Shown: in pieces, positions 22,786 through 33,373 of the stretch
How the letters are laid out: each line of letters opens with the position of its first letter
Numbering within the stretch: position 1 is the stretch's first letter
Assembly (NCBI GenBank): GCA_022627515.1
Contig: JAKEGK010000075.1
Coordinates: 1 to 34,509, forward strand
Source of the DNA: Gammaproteobacteria bacterium
Lineage (GTDB): Bacteria > Pseudomonadota > Gammaproteobacteria > SZUA-152
DNA: 34,509 nt
Direction of reading: 5' to 3'
The notes under the pieces: model-generated
Database searches by the model: none
What the model was told of the DNA's origin: nothing
What the model saw: only the letters and a program-made list of their open reading frames with translations
Made by a program: the position numbers and the translations under genes

Positions 22786-24547
22786 TATCGCTTTCCGCTT
22801 TATATATTTGTTTGCGTTGTTGATTGCCGGCATGGCGGGCATTACCGGGTCGGGCGGTGGTGAAGACATCACTGGCGGCGGAGAAGGGACGTTGACCGGT
22901 ATCACGGTGACACCGGCAACTGTGGCGGGCGGCTTGCCCGTGGGCATGACACAGCAATATACCGCGATTGGTACTTACTCCAATGGGTCGCAACAGAACA
23001 TTACCAGTAGCGTTATCTGGAGTTCGAGCGCCATCACTATAGCGACAATTAACATCAGCGGTTTGGCGGCAGGTGTCGCCGAGGGCAGCAGCAACATCAC
23101 TGCGTCCTTGTCCGGCATAACCTCCACGCCAGTAGTACTTTCCGTCATCGCCGTGGAGCTGACCAAGATTGAAATCACCCCGGCCATACTGCCCAATGAT
23201 CTGCCGCTGGGACTCAGCCAACGATTTACCGCCCTCGGCACCTTCAGCAATTACCGCTCGTATGACATTACCGGCAATGTGAGTTGGAATTCGAGTAATA
23301 CCAGCGCCGCAACGATTAATAGCAGCGGCGTGGCCACCAGCGTTGCCGCCGGGACTACGCTTATTACCGCCAGTTCCGGAGTAACCTCCAATACGGTTAA
23401 CCTAACGGTTGTTAATAACAAAACCGCGGAGGAATTAATAGTGGAGCCGCAATGGGTCGGCGCCTTGCCGGTCAACCGCAGCGTGCAGCTCAAAACCTTG
23501 TTGCGTTATTCGGATAACAGCACGTTTGATATTACGGACAGAGTCAGTTGGTTGTCCAACACGCCGGCGGTGGCTACGGTGAGCAATAGTGTTGGATCGA
23601 AAGGACTCGTGACCGGCTTATCGGTGGGCCGGGTAACGATCACGGCGGACGACAGCGTAACACTCGTTGCGAATGCTACTGCAACCATTGATGTCACTAA
23701 CGCCACGATTGAATCCGTCAGCATCAACCCCGGTGCGGTAAGCGAATTACCGGCGGGCTATTCACAGGACTTCACCGCCACGGGATTATTTTCGGATGGT
23801 TTTAACCGGCCATTGACCAACGCTGCGTCATGGAGCTTGAGCAATTCCAACGCCACGCTGGAGCAAACCGGCGCGGTGGCGCGTGTGCGGGGGCTCGCGT
23901 CCGGCAGCGTCACTTTAACGTATACCGATCGGCTGGCAAATGGCGCCACCAGTGGTGAAGATGACAGTGCGTCAATCACTGTTACCAATGCTGTTCTGGA
24001 GTTGATTACTATCAACCCGAACATCGCGTTCAGCTTACCCGTCGCAACACAGCGGCAGTTCTCCGCCCTCGGTACTTTTACAGGTGGATTGCTCAGGGGT
24101 ATCACCAACGATGTGGCGTGGGACGCCGATATCAATACCGTGGCGGTGTTTGGCGATAGCAGAGGTAACCTCACCGCAACAGCAAACGGCGCCACCAGCG
24201 TTTCGGCCGGCAGCCTGAACAGCAGCGATGCAGTAAAAAGCTGGTTAGCGATTACGGTCACTGTAACTGATCCTGACCTGGAGTTTATTACGATTACTCC
24301 CGATCCTGGTTCAGTGGCTGTCGGTGAAACAGTTCAATTTACCGCAACGGCCACGTTCATCGGCGGCATTACGGCCGACTATACCGAACGCGTGTTATGG
24401 GAATCCAATTCTGTCGAGACCGCAACGGTATCGACCGCGGCGGGAACCAAAGGCCAGGTGACGGGCATACTGGCTGGATCAGTGACGCTTACGGTCACGG
24501 TTCCGGCTACGGCAACAACCGACACATTGTCAATTAATGTTCAGTAG
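22760..24547 (+). CDS. Exported protein with six Big_2 (Ig-like) domains
   Basis: About 595 residues. An N-terminal hydrophobic segment (IYLFALLIAGMAGITG) is followed by a Gly-rich linker and then six tandem bacterial Ig-like group 2 domains of 85-100 residues. Each shows the pattern (I)TVTP...LPVG...QYTAIGTYSNG...ITSSVIWSSS...ATI...GLAAGVAEGSSNITAS, restarting near VELTKIEITP, EELIVEPQW, ESVSINPG, ELITINPN and EFITITPD. Such proteins act in adhesion or as surface spacers. Start GTG 22760 has AAAAGGA nine bases upstream; GTG 22751 is an alternative. The signal resembles a lipobox with Ser in place of Cys (ITG-S-GGG). Confidence 0.85.
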   Translation: MRYLLISRNIAFRFIYLFALLIAGMAGITGSGGGEDITGGGEGTLTGITVTPATVAGGLPVGMTQQYTAIGTYSNGSQQNITSSVIWSSSAITIATINISGLAAGVAEGSSNITASLSGITSTPVVLSVIAVELTKIEITPAILPNDLPLGLSQRFTALGTFSNYRSYDITGNVSWNSSNTSAATINSSGVATSVAAGTTLITASSGVTSNTVNLTVVNNKTAEELIVEPQWVGALPVNRSVQLKTLLRYSDNSTFDITDRVSWLSNTPAVATVSNSVGSKGLVTGLSVGRVTITADDSVTLVANATATIDVTNATIESVSINPGAVSELPAGYSQDFTATGLFSDGFNRPLTNAASWSLSNSNATLEQTGAVARVRGLASGSVTLTYTDRLANGATSGEDDSASITVTNAVLELITINPNIAFSLPVATQRQFSALGTFTGGLLRGITNDVAWDADINTVAVFGDSRGNLTATANGATSVSAGSLNSSDAVKSWLAITVTVTDPDLEFITITPDPGSVAVGETVQFTATATFIGGITADYTERVLWESNSVETATVSTAAGTKGQVTGILAGSVTLTVTVPATATTDTLSINVQ

Positions 24548-24717
24548 CGCGATTGCCGTTTGTATATTATTGTTGCAAAACTAAAACGCTTGAATAAGTC
24601 GCATAAATGCGCCGCCGGCGGTGTTTCTTATGCAATATGTTCTAATCAGAATCGAAAATACGTTATTCCTGCACTTCAACACTGTTGAGTTGTAGTGTCA
24701 ATTACTGAAACCCCGGC

Positions 24718-25689
24718 TCACAACCAATCCGTCAACAAGATGCCTACGCCGATGCGGTGTGAGTGGTGGTTATAGTCAATCAGGCTTTCACCGTAACCAT
24801 TAAAGTACTGGGCGATGCCCTTCAGCCTTATGTTAATGGGAAATGTATAAGTTAATTCAACGGTATTGCGGTTGTCGTCAAAATCCAGGTTGTTTCTCAA
24901 CATGACAGTTGTTTGATGTTTCTTGTATTTGTATAACGCAGCCAGTTCACCGTAACCCATATATTTGTGGATGTCCGGATTGTCATCATCTTCTTCGCTT
25001 TCGGGTATGCGGTACCAGGGCCGAAATGAGAATACATATTTATCCTTGTCGAAAATAAAATTGGCGATGATACGGTTCCAGCTGCGTGACAATGGCTCGG
25101 CGCGGCCGTTGGACTGATGGTTTAGCGAAAAAGCAATGACTGAATTTCTCATCCCGAATATTTCATTGTCCGTGCCTAACGCCCACATTAGCTCCGGCTC
25201 ATAGTTGGTTTCCCGGAACGGTGAGGAAATATCGCTGTTGTAAAGTTGCCAGAATGACAGTTGCGAATAAGCAAACCACAAATTGCCGTTGCTGGTGATG
25301 AACTGTTTCGCGAGGGGAACTTTCAGGCTTAATTGAAATTTAACTTCAACTTTTTGAAGATCGCTTTCGCCAGGTAAAGGAGACGTGGTGTAGTTGGATG
25401 CGTCAAGTTTGTCATTGTAAGTTAAGGGAAGTATGTAGTTGGGTTTGTGCGGCGTAATGACAAACTCATCAAAACTGGATTCCAGCTCCCTCGCAAAACG
25501 TTCTTCAACAATTGATTCCGGCTGTACGATAGGTTGCTGTTGTTGTTCGTCATAGCATTCAAGGCGTTCGGTATCGTTGTCAATCAGGAGACATTCATTG
25601 ATCGCATGCGCCGATGCCACCGGGAACGGCGCAACATAAATAACAATAAAAACCAAAATGGTTTTAAGTGAAGCATACATTAATTTCAT
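24718..25689 (-). CDS. pldA: Outer-membrane phospholipase A (OMPLA)
   Basis: A 323-residue precursor of the calcium-dependent dimeric outer-membrane phospholipase A1/A2, which removes phospholipids mislocalised to the outer leaflet. A signal peptide ends near residue 28. An N-terminal extension with ERLECYDEQ and a Gln-rich linker precedes the barrel. The catalytic triad is visible in NHQSNGR (H191, S193) and SRSWNR (N205); the H+2 and H+14 spacing equals that of E. coli PldA (H142, S144, N156). The barrel closes with RIGVGILLTDWL. ATG 25689 is preferred over an in-frame TTG at 25698. It is convergent with the Big_2 gene. Confidence 0.93.
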   Translation of the reverse strand: MKLMYASLKTILVFIVIYVAPFPVASAHAINECLLIDNDTERLECYDEQQQQPIVQPESIVEERFARELESSFDEFVITPHKPNYILPLTYNDKLDASNYTTSPLPGESDLQKVEVKFQLSLKVPLAKQFITSNGNLWFAYSQLSFWQLYNSDISSPFRETNYEPELMWALGTDNEIFGMRNSVIAFSLNHQSNGRAEPLSRSWNRIIANFIFDKDKYVFSFRPWYRIPESEEDDDNPDIHKYMGYGELAALYKYKKHQTTVMLRNNLDFDDNRNTVELTYTFPINIRLKGIAQYFNGYGESLIDYNHHSHRIGVGILLTDWL

Positions 25690-25801
25690 GGTTCGCAAGA
25701 TGTTTTGGTTGTTGTCTTTTTCGGATTATTTGATTGCGTTGTTTCCCGGCGCGGGCAGTTGGAAAACTCCCCCGGTTTATATGGTTGGAAACTATTAAAT
25801 T

Positions 25802-26158
25802 TCAATAAGAAGCATAGCGGGCGTAGCCTTTTTCAACCAGCAGGTCGTTCACGTTAATCCACTCATTGGGTGACTGTTCCAGCCATACTTCCGCAATATA
25901 CCGGCCGTATTTGCCTTTTTCATCCTTGAAAGTCTGCAGGAAGATTTCCTTGCCTTCGATTAATCCGCGCAGATAGTCGCGGGATTTCAATCCCGCTTCA
26001 CGCTCATCATTCTTCAGTTCGGGGGTATTGATGCGGGCCATACGGATTTTTTCATCGTGCATCCATGCGTGCAGGCCAAGGTCAATATCAACCGTAATGG
26101 TGTCGCCATCATAAACATATTTCACCAGCGCGCGGTAATAATAGAGATGTGATTTCAT
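25802..26158 (-). CDS. Thermonuclease-like (SNase domain) protein
   Basis: A 118-residue single-domain staphylococcal-nuclease homologue. It contains VYDGDTITVDIDLG (metal-binding Asp), IRMARINTPEL (catalytic Arg and Glu) and GKYGRYIAEVWL (second Arg), followed by NVNDLLVEKGYARY. All catalytic positions of the SNase fold appear present. The start at 26158 is set by AAGGAGA just upstream. From that start there is no signal peptide, so a cytoplasmic location is implied, unlike many secreted SNases. Confidence 0.88.
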   Translation of the reverse strand: MKSHLYYYRALVKYVYDGDTITVDIDLGLHAWMHDEKIRMARINTPELKNDEREAGLKSRDYLRGLIEGKEIFLQTFKDEKGKYGRYIAEVWLEQSPNEWINVNDLLVEKGYARYASY

Positions 26159-26452
26159 GGGCTCTCCTTGTTCGGTGAATCGGGCCACCTTTCTCGATTG
26201 ATATAACGTCAAAATTATTGTGCTCTATATAACGTGAGAACCACCTTATTCAAAGTAAGTTTAGTGGAAATTTTTTCGAATTGCTGGTTGAGGTATGACC
26301 ATGGTGGTTTTAAACGAAGCAGGTTGGAACTATAATGCATTCCTGATTTTAAGTCTGCGCACTTTTACATGCAGGCAGCGGTTTTAAATTCCACGGCTCT
26401 GAAATCGACGTTTGTAATATGCAATATTGTTATAAATAACGGAGGTAACATC

Positions 26453-27007
26453 ATGGTCAGACTGGAGACACCGGTATGTGAATTCGGCAAACCCGCCATT
26501 GATTTTTCATTGCCAGGTGCCGATGGCAAAAAATGGACGCTGCAGGATTGCAGGGGAAAGAACGGTTTGCTGGTGATGTTTATCTGCAATCATTGCCCCT
26601 ATGTGAAAGCGGTTCGTGAGCGCATTGTGCGGGATACCAAAGAACTGAAAGCGTTGGGTGTCAACAGCGTCGCCATTATGTCAAACGACCCAGGTTATAA
26701 CAGTGAGGATTCGTTTGAGAACATGAAAAAAGCCGCGAAACAATATGGTTTTGGTTTTCCTTATTTGTTCGATGAAACCCAGGAAGTGGCGAAAGCCTAT
26801 GGGGCGGTTTGCACCCCGGATTTTTTTGGTTATAACGCAAATCTGGAGTTACAGTATCGCGGCCGCCTGGATGCCAGCCGCAAGGAAACGGCGCCACCGG
26901 ATGCGCGGCGTGATCTTTTTGAAGCTATGGCCGAAGTGGCCAGAACTGGTAAGGGGCCGAGAGAGCAAATACCCAGTATGGGCTGTTCCATAAAGTGGAA
27001 GGAATAG
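26453..27007 (+). CDS. Thioredoxin-fold AhpC/TSA-like protein
   Basis: A 184-residue cytoplasmic protein of the peroxiredoxin-like thioredoxin superfamily. It has ETPVCEFGKPAIDFSLPGADGK, then a CNHC motif in FICNHCPYVKAV (residues 45-48), SNDPGYNSEDSFENM, FPYLFDETQEVAKAYGAVCTPDFF and GRLDASR. The CxxC with a following Pro-Tyr-Val and the long C-terminal part match the 'thioredoxin family protein' group that handles thiol redox or peroxides; substrate unknown. GGAGG lies seven bases before ATG 26453, favouring it over upstream in-frame starts. A very long palindromic element begins eleven bases after the stop. Confidence 0.88.
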   Translation: MVRLETPVCEFGKPAIDFSLPGADGKKWTLQDCRGKNGLLVMFICNHCPYVKAVRERIVRDTKELKALGVNSVAIMSNDPGYNSEDSFENMKKAAKQYGFGFPYLFDETQEVAKAYGAVCTPDFFGYNANLELQYRGRLDASRKETAPPDARRDLFEAMAEVARTGKGPREQIPSMGCSIKWKE

Positions 27008-27017
27008 ATAGCTTCCG

Positions 27018-27593
27018 TTATTTTTAAAAAAATGGATCTCCCCCCAGTTGTAGTGGGTAAACTCATCCAGGACGATCGCTTGCACAAGTCAACGTACCGG
27101 GAACATGGACTTAACTGCGAAAAGCTTACAAATACTTGGCCTGCGGCTTCCCTCACAACAGGGTGATTCTAATTGCCGGCACAACGCGCATCCCTGCGCG
27201 GTGCGCCTAAACTCGCCGGTCGCTTCGGTCATCCATGGCCTCTCGCGACACTAATACATCCTGTACGGCGTCCCTGGCGAGTTTACAATTAGAACCTATC
27301 TCAAAATTGATAAGTTAGCGATTTCGGGGGACGCATTTCAAAACCGTCGGCGGCATGGATGCCGCCGTCGAGCTTACAGGGATGTATTTACAGCGTGTTT
27401 TGAAATGCGCCCCCGGAGTCGATAACTTGGTTTCCGCGGCGTTCTTTGCTGAATTGTAATACTGAGATAGGTTCTAGAATCATCCTGTTGTGAGGCAAGT
27501 ATTGAGTAATCTTTCCGCCGTTAAATCTATGTTCTTCCAAACCTGCAACACTATGCCCAACCCACTACAATTGGGGAAGAGCCTTAAAAATAA
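27018..27593. mobile_element. Nested palindromic element (~576 bp) between convergent genes
   Basis: Outer arms: TTATTTTTAA (27018-27027) with 27584-27593, TTGTAGTGGG (27048-27057) with 27561-27570, and 21-base arms 27151-27171 with 27475-27495 (one mismatch). Two smaller palindromes sit inside. The first is bounded by TTCTAATTG (27167-27175)/CAATTAGAA (27286-27294) with TAAACTCGCC/GGCGAGTTTA. The second is bounded by TAGAACCTATCTCA (27290-27303)/27463-27476 with GCATTTCAAAAC (27333-27344)/27397-27408 and the centre GGCGGCATGGATGCCGCC (27349-27366). There is no coding capacity. The layout reads as palindromic elements inserted into the loop of another. The right arm includes the stop codon of the barrel gene. 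Confidence 0.75.
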
Positions 27594-28012
27594 ACGCCGG
27601 CATTGACAACAAATCCGCTCCAGCCAAAAAAGATATATTTTAATTCTCCGTATCCTTTGCGCGCTGCGTTGTAGTTGAAATTCATTCCGATGCCGAAGTT
27701 CAAACCCGTATCGGAGTCCGCGTAATTGATTCCTCCCAGACCATAGTAGCGGGTGCCGGGATTCAGAATCTGAAAATCCAGGTCCAGCACGACTTCCTCC
27801 AGATCAAAATCAAACGCGATCGCGGGTGCGATGCGGGTTTTGGGGGATACCGGTTTGACATGGCGTCCCTGTACCATGAGTGAAGAATTCTTGAAGTGAA
27901 ACGCGCCACTGGCGCCATATTGTCCTGAACGCTCGGCATGCGCTGACGTTCCGGCGCAGATTAATGTAAGCGCAAGCAGGGAGCTTGTTCTTGTTAATAT
28001 GTTTCTGCTCAT
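27584..28012 (-). CDS. Small exported beta-barrel protein
   Basis: A 142-residue protein starting MSRNILTRTSSLLALTLICAG, with signal cleavage after SAHA. The mature part has alternating strands (GASGAFHFKNSSLMVQGRHV, RIAPAIAFDFDLEEVVLDLDF, TRYYGLGGINYAD, LNFGIGMNFNYNAARKGYGEL) and ends GFVVNAGVYF, a typical BAM-recognised C-terminus. Function is unknown. ATG 28012 is preferred over an earlier in-frame start at 28051 because the signal peptide begins there and a G-rich ribosome site (GGGGGA) precedes it. Its stop codon is part of the right arm of the nested palindrome. Confidence 0.8.
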   Translation of the reverse strand: MSRNILTRTSSLLALTLICAGTSAHAERSGQYGASGAFHFKNSSLMVQGRHVKPVSPKTRIAPAIAFDFDLEEVVLDLDFQILNPGTRYYGLGGINYADSDTGLNFGIGMNFNYNAARKGYGELKYIFFGWSGFVVNAGVYF

Positions 28013-28790
28013 TTTTGTTTTCCCCCGGTTGATTAACCGTTCTGGACACAACGGATATTATTGATGGCTCTTTTAGGTTAGCCGCAACCACGTCCGTTTC
28101 CGGCGCTGCGGAAGCCGCGGCAACGTCTGTGGCGGTTTCGCGGTATCGTTTAACAGACGGTTGTTGTACCCAAGCGGCCAATCATAACTGCGAATATAGC
28201 GAAAAACTCGCGATCGGCTAATTATCTGACTGATTTTACAGGAAATATATCTTAGGTGGTAGAGCTATTGCCCATTGCATTGTGATGAGAGAAAATACGC
28301 GGTTCCATGTTGCTTCAGATATTACAAAGGCAAAAGTACTTAATTAGTAAGAACATTTGAAAAAATGTTCTTAAGAACAACTAGAGACGGAATCGGTGGG
28401 AAGGGGCCTATCTCGATCGCGCATATTCAAGTTTAACCAACTGATAGAATAATAAAAATTTCACGCGCTCAAATTTTGTTCCATAAAACTTGCTCCATAA
28501 ATAACAAGGAAAAATTCTGCAAACTTGGCCTGTTTAGGAAGTGTTAATGGTCTGAAGTGTATATAATTCCCCCAATTTTCGGATTAAAAAGAAAATGCGA
28601 GGGTAAACGAACCGGCAATCTTTGTTCACCCGGGCCTCACAGCAGCAGATAATGGGACAAGTAATAAGTATTCAGTGCATGGAAAAGAATAAGTAAAAAA
28701 GCAACAGCTTTCAATTGACAGTCAACGGATGATTTTTAATTACGGGTATTCGATTTTTCATTTTTGTTTTTAGGTGAGGAGAAGAGATAA
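28013..28790. other. Long leader upstream of tkt with a hairpin and a likely -10 box
   Basis: A 778-bp gene-free, AT-rich stretch. AAGAACATTT (28349-28358) pairs perfectly with 28363-28372 around a GAAA tetraloop; no T-run follows, so an operator or RNA element is as likely as a terminator. TGTATATAAT at 28558-28567 contains a perfect TATAAT and is the best promoter candidate for tkt, though its -35 is poor. This implies a 5' leader of about 220 bases. I see no known riboswitch. Confidence 0.45.
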
Positions 28791-30785
28791 ATGACATCGC
28801 GTAGAGAACTGGCCAATGCGATCCGTGCCTTGAGTATGGATGCGGTTCAAAAGGCAAACTCGGGACACCCGGGAGCGCCCATGGGTATGGCGGACATTGC
28901 CGAGGTCCTGTGGAATGATCACTTGAAGCATAATCCAACCAACCCGAAATGGGTGGATCGTGATCGTTTCATTTTATCCAATGGTCATGGCTCCATGCTG
29001 ATTTATTCATTGTTGCACCTGACCGGCTATGACCTGCCGATCGAAGAACTGAAGAACTTCCGCCAACTGCATTCTAAGACCCCGGGCCATCCGGAATACG
29101 GTTACGCACCAGGGATTGAAACCACCACTGGTCCCTTGGGGCAGGGCATCACGAATGCTGTGGGTATGGCGATTGCGGAAAAAGTGCTGGCCGCTCAGTT
29201 CAACCGCGATAAACACCACATTGTTGATCATTACACATATGTATTCCTTGGCGACGGGTGTTTGATGGAAGGTATTTCCCATGAAGCCTGTTCGCTGGCG
29301 GGCACCCTGGGTTTGGGCAAGCTGATCGCTTTCTGGGATGACAACGGTATTTCCATCGATGGCCATGTGGAAGGCTGGTTTACCGATGATACGGCGAAAC
29401 GTTTTGAAGCCTACGGCTGGCACGTCGTGCGTAATGTTGACGGCCACGACGCGGACGCGATCAGTAAAGCCATTCGTGAAGCCAAGTCAGTGAATGACAA
29501 ACCCAGCATGATCTGCTGTAAAACCGTGATTGGTTATGGCGCGCCTAACCTGTGCGGCAGCCATGATTGTCATGGTTCCGCGTTGGGAGTGGACGAAGTG
29601 GCCGCTACCCGGGAAAACCTGGGCTGGAAATACGAGCCGTTTGTAATCCCCGGTGAAATTTACCAGGCCTGGGACGCGAAAGCCAAAGGCGCGGAAGCGG
29701 AAAACCACTGGCACGAAAAGTTTGACGCGTATAAAGCGGCGTATCCTGATCTCGCGGCCGAGTTCGTGCGCCGCACCTCCGGTGAACTGCCCGCCAATTG
29801 GGAAAAAGACGCCAGCAAATTTATCAAAGCCACCATCGAAGCCGGCAAAACCATGGCCACCCGCAAGGCATCGCAAGCGGCGCTCAATGGTTTTGGTCCC
29901 TTGCTGCCGGAATTCCTGGGCGGTTCCGCCGACCTGACCGGTTCCAACAATACCAACTGGTCCGGTTCCAAAACCATATCGAAGACGGTGTGGGACGGTA
30001 ACTATATATCCTACGGTGTCCGCGAGTTTGGCATGTCGGCCATAATGAACGGCATGGCGCTGCATGGCGGATTCATTCCTTACGGCGGCACCTTTTTGAT
30101 GTTCTCCGAATATGCGCGTAACGCCTTGCGCATGGCCGCGCTGATGAAAGTCCGCAGCATTTTTGTTTACACCCATGACTCGATCGGCCTGGGTGAAGAC
30201 GGCCCCACGCACCAGGCCGTGGAACAAACTGCGACGCTGCGCCTGATGCCCAATATGTCGGTGTGGCGCCCGTGTGACACCGTTGAATCAGCCGTTGCCT
30301 GGAAAGCCGCTATCGAAAGAAAAAATGGTCCTTCCAGCCTGATATTTACGCGTCAGGATCTGCCATTCCAGAAACGCACACCGGAACAAGTCGCTGCAAT
30401 CAGCCGCGGCGCATACATCATTAAAGACGGCGGCGACGCGCCTGACGCCATCATTATTGCCACGGGTTCTGAAGTGCCGCTTGCTATCGATGCGGCGACC
30501 GCATTGGAAGCCAAGGGCAAGAAAATCCGCGTGGTCTCCATGCCTTCAACCGACGTGTTTGATGCGCAGGACGAAGCGTACCGCGAATCGGTTCTGCCAT
30601 CGAAAATCCGCGCGCGGGTTGCGGTGGAAGCGGGCGTTACTGACTACTGGCGTAAGTATGTCGGACTTGACGGCAAGGTGGTTGGTTTGGACCGCTTCGG
30701 CGAATCGGCACCCGCAAAATTGCTGTTCAAGCATTTCGGATTCACCACGGAAAATGTCGTGAAGTCAGTGGAAGAACTTTTATAA
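28791..30785 (+). CDS. tkt: Transketolase
   Basis: A 664-residue thiamine-diphosphate enzyme (E. coli TktA has 663) moving two-carbon units between sugar phosphates in the pentose-phosphate or Calvin pathway. The N-terminal domain carries [15 protein letters not shown] and the ThDP-binding [13 protein letters not shown]. The central pyrimidine domain carries [17 protein letters not shown] and [18 protein letters not shown]. The C-terminal domain contains [15 protein letters not shown]. All are intact. A GAGGAGAAG ribosome site precedes the ATG. gap starts 73 bp downstream without an intervening terminator, so tkt-gap is probably one transcript. Confidence 0.97.
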   Translation: MTSRRELANAIRALSMDAVQKANSGHPGAPMGMADIAEVLWNDHLKHNPTNPKWVDRDRFILSNGHGSMLIYSLLHLTGYDLPIEELKNFRQLHSKTPGHPEYGYAPGIETTTGPLGQGITNAVGMAIAEKVLAAQFNRDKHHIVDHYTYVFLGDGCLMEGISHEACSLAGTLGLGKLIAFWDDNGISIDGHVEGWFTDDTAKRFEAYGWHVVRNVDGHDADAISKAIREAKSVNDKPSMICCKTVIGYGAPNLCGSHDCHGSALGVDEVAATRENLGWKYEPFVIPGEIYQAWDAKAKGAEAENHWHEKFDAYKAAYPDLAAEFVRRTSGELPANWEKDASKFIKATIEAGKTMATRKASQAALNGFGPLLPEFLGGSADLTGSNNTNWSGSKTISKTVWDGNYISYGVREFGMSAIMNGMALHGGFIPYGGTFLMFSEYARNALRMAALMKVRSIFVYTHDSIGLGEDGPTHQAVEQTATLRLMPNMSVWRPCDTVESAVAWKAAIERKNGPSSLIFTRQDLPFQKRTPEQVAAISRGAYIIKDGGDAPDAIIIATGSEVPLAIDAATALEAKGKKIRVVSMPSTDVFDAQDEAYRESVLPSKIRARVAVEAGVTDYWRKYVGLDGKVVGLDRFGESAPAKLLFKHFGFTTENVVKSVEELL

Positions 30786-30825
30786 CTTAAAAACGCTGTT
30801 CACAACATTTTCCTGCAAATATTAA

Positions 30826-31863
<1,038 letters not shown>

Positions 31864-31970
31864 CCAGTGAGTATCCCGTTGGTTCGTGGTCTGGTGTTGC
31901 GCGGTATTTTAAAAACATTCCACATCTGCGCCCTGAAACCAACGCTTGTTGCGTTTAAGTGATCGAAAAC

Positions 31971-32008
31971 GGAATAAAGCCCGGCCTGCGAAGACCGGGC
32001 TTTATTCC
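31971..32008. terminator. Perfect hairpin, probable terminator between gap and pgk
   Basis: GGAATAAAGCCCGG (31971-31984) pairs without a mismatch with CCGGGCTTTATTCC (31995-32008), loop ten bases. The AAAGCCCGG/CCGGGCTTT core is typical of intrinsic terminators, though the T-tract is interrupted. It may end the tkt-gap transcript or only attenuate read-through into pgk. Confidence 0.75.
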
Positions 32009-32073
32009 AGCAACAACACGGAATTAGACAGAAGTAATACGCTTATAGCAGAAATGGTTCATGGCTATAAAAG

Positions 32074-32127
32074 AACTGTTTGTTAAGTTTAAGCGCGGGT
32101 AATCACAATTGCATTTAACAAACAGTT
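32074..32127. promoter_or_regulatory. Hairpin in the pgk leader
   Basis: AACTGTTTGTTAA (32074-32086) and TTAACAAACAGTT (32115-32127) form a perfect 13-bp stem with a 28-base loop, ending 31 bp before the pgk start and followed by TTTTAAATTTAAG. It could be an operator palindrome, an mRNA-stabilising 5' structure or an attenuator. Confidence 0.55.
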
Positions 32128-32158
32128 TTTAAATTTAAGTCATTTTCGGGAGAAGCAT

Positions 32159-33340
32159 ATGTCATTCATAAAACTGACTGATCTGGATCTGGCCGGCAAG
32201 CGCGTATTAATTCGCGCGGACTTGAATGTGCCGGTCAAGAACGGCAAGGTGACCTCCGATGCGCGCATCACCGCGTCCATGCCGACCGTCGAGCACTGCA
32301 TGAAGGCTGGCGCCAGCGTTATCGTCATGTCGCACCGCGGCCGTCCGACCGAAGGCAAGATGGATGAAGAAAACTCCATGCAGCCCATCGCTGAAAATAT
32401 GTCGGCAAAGCTGGGCAAAGAAGTACGCCTGATTAAGGAATATCTCGACAAACCGCTCAAGGTGGCGGCCGGTGAAGTGGTTCTGCTGGAAAACGTGCGC
32501 TTTAACGTGGGTGAAGAGAAAGACGACGAGTCGCTGTCAAAGAAATATGCCACCCTGTGCGACGTGTTTGTCATGGACGCGTTTGGCACCGCGCACCGCG
32601 CCCAGGCATCCACGCATGGCGTGGGAAAATTCGCGCCGGTCGCGTGCGCCGGATTGCTGGTCGCCGAAGAACTGGATGCCCTTTCCAAAGCGTTGGCCAA
32701 GCCCGCCCGTCCGATGGTGGCCATCGTCGGCGGCTCCAAGGTTTCCACCAAGCTGACCGTGCTGGAAGCCTTGTCGGAAAAAGTCGATCAACTGGTGGTG
32801 GGTGGCGGTATCGCCAACACGTTTCTCAAGGCTGCCGGTTTTCCCATCGGCAAGTCCCTCTGTGAACCTGATCTGGTGGACACCGCAAAAGCGTTGATGA
32901 AAAAAATGCAGGCCCGCGGCGCCAGCATCCCGATTGCAACTGATGTTGTGGTAGGCAAAAACTTCTCTGAAAATGAACCCGCGGTATTGAAAAAAGCCGG
33001 CGATGTCGCTGCTGACGACATGATTTTTGATATTGGTCCGGAAAGCGCGAAAGTGCTGGCTGGTATTATCTCCAAAGCCGGCACCATCGTCTGGAACGGG
33101 CCGGTTGGCGTATTTGAGTTTGACCAGTTTGGTGAAGGCACCAAGGCGGTATCCATGGCGATCGCCAATGCCTCCGGTTTCAGTCTGGCCGGTGGTGGTG
33201 ACACAATCGCCGCCATTCAGAAGTACGATATCTATGACAAGGTATCCTATATTTCCACGGCTGGCGGCGCATTTCTGGAATATCTGGAAGGCAAGACCTT
33301 GCCAGCGGTTGCCATGCTGGAAGCGCGCGCCAAAGACTAG
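32159..33340 (+). CDS. pgk: Phosphoglycerate kinase
   Basis: A 393-residue glycolytic kinase transferring phosphate from 1,3-bisphosphoglycerate to ADP. It shows [12 protein letters not shown] (family usually DFNVP), [39 protein letters not shown], the nucleotide-site [11 protein letters not shown] and GGGDTIAA, and the C-terminal [15 protein letters not shown], where most homologues have STGGGA (Gly to Ala). GGGAGAA lies just before the ATG. pyk begins 33 bp after the stop, so pgk-pyk are probably cotranscribed. Confidence 0.97.
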   Translation: MSFIKLTDLDLAGKRVLIRADLNVPVKNGKVTSDARITASMPTVEHCMKAGASVIVMSHRGRPTEGKMDEENSMQPIAENMSAKLGKEVRLIKEYLDKPLKVAAGEVVLLENVRFNVGEEKDDESLSKKYATLCDVFVMDAFGTAHRAQASTHGVGKFAPVACAGLLVAEELDALSKALAKPARPMVAIVGGSKVSTKLTVLEALSEKVDQLVVGGGIANTFLKAAGFPIGKSLCEPDLVDTAKALMKKMQARGASIPIATDVVVGKNFSENEPAVLKKAGDVAADDMIFDIGPESAKVLAGIISKAGTIVWNGPVGVFEFDQFGEGTKAVSMAIANASGFSLAGGGDTIAAIQKYDIYDKVSYISTAGGAFLEYLEGKTLPAVAMLEARAKD

Positions 33341-33373
33341 GCGCCAGTCATTTACGTAACATGGAGTAACACT

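Noticed and set aside
29487-30227. 246-codon minus-strand open frame inside tkt
   Set aside because: A shadow of the conserved transketolase codons; the translated product is low-complexity-like and has no recognisable domain.
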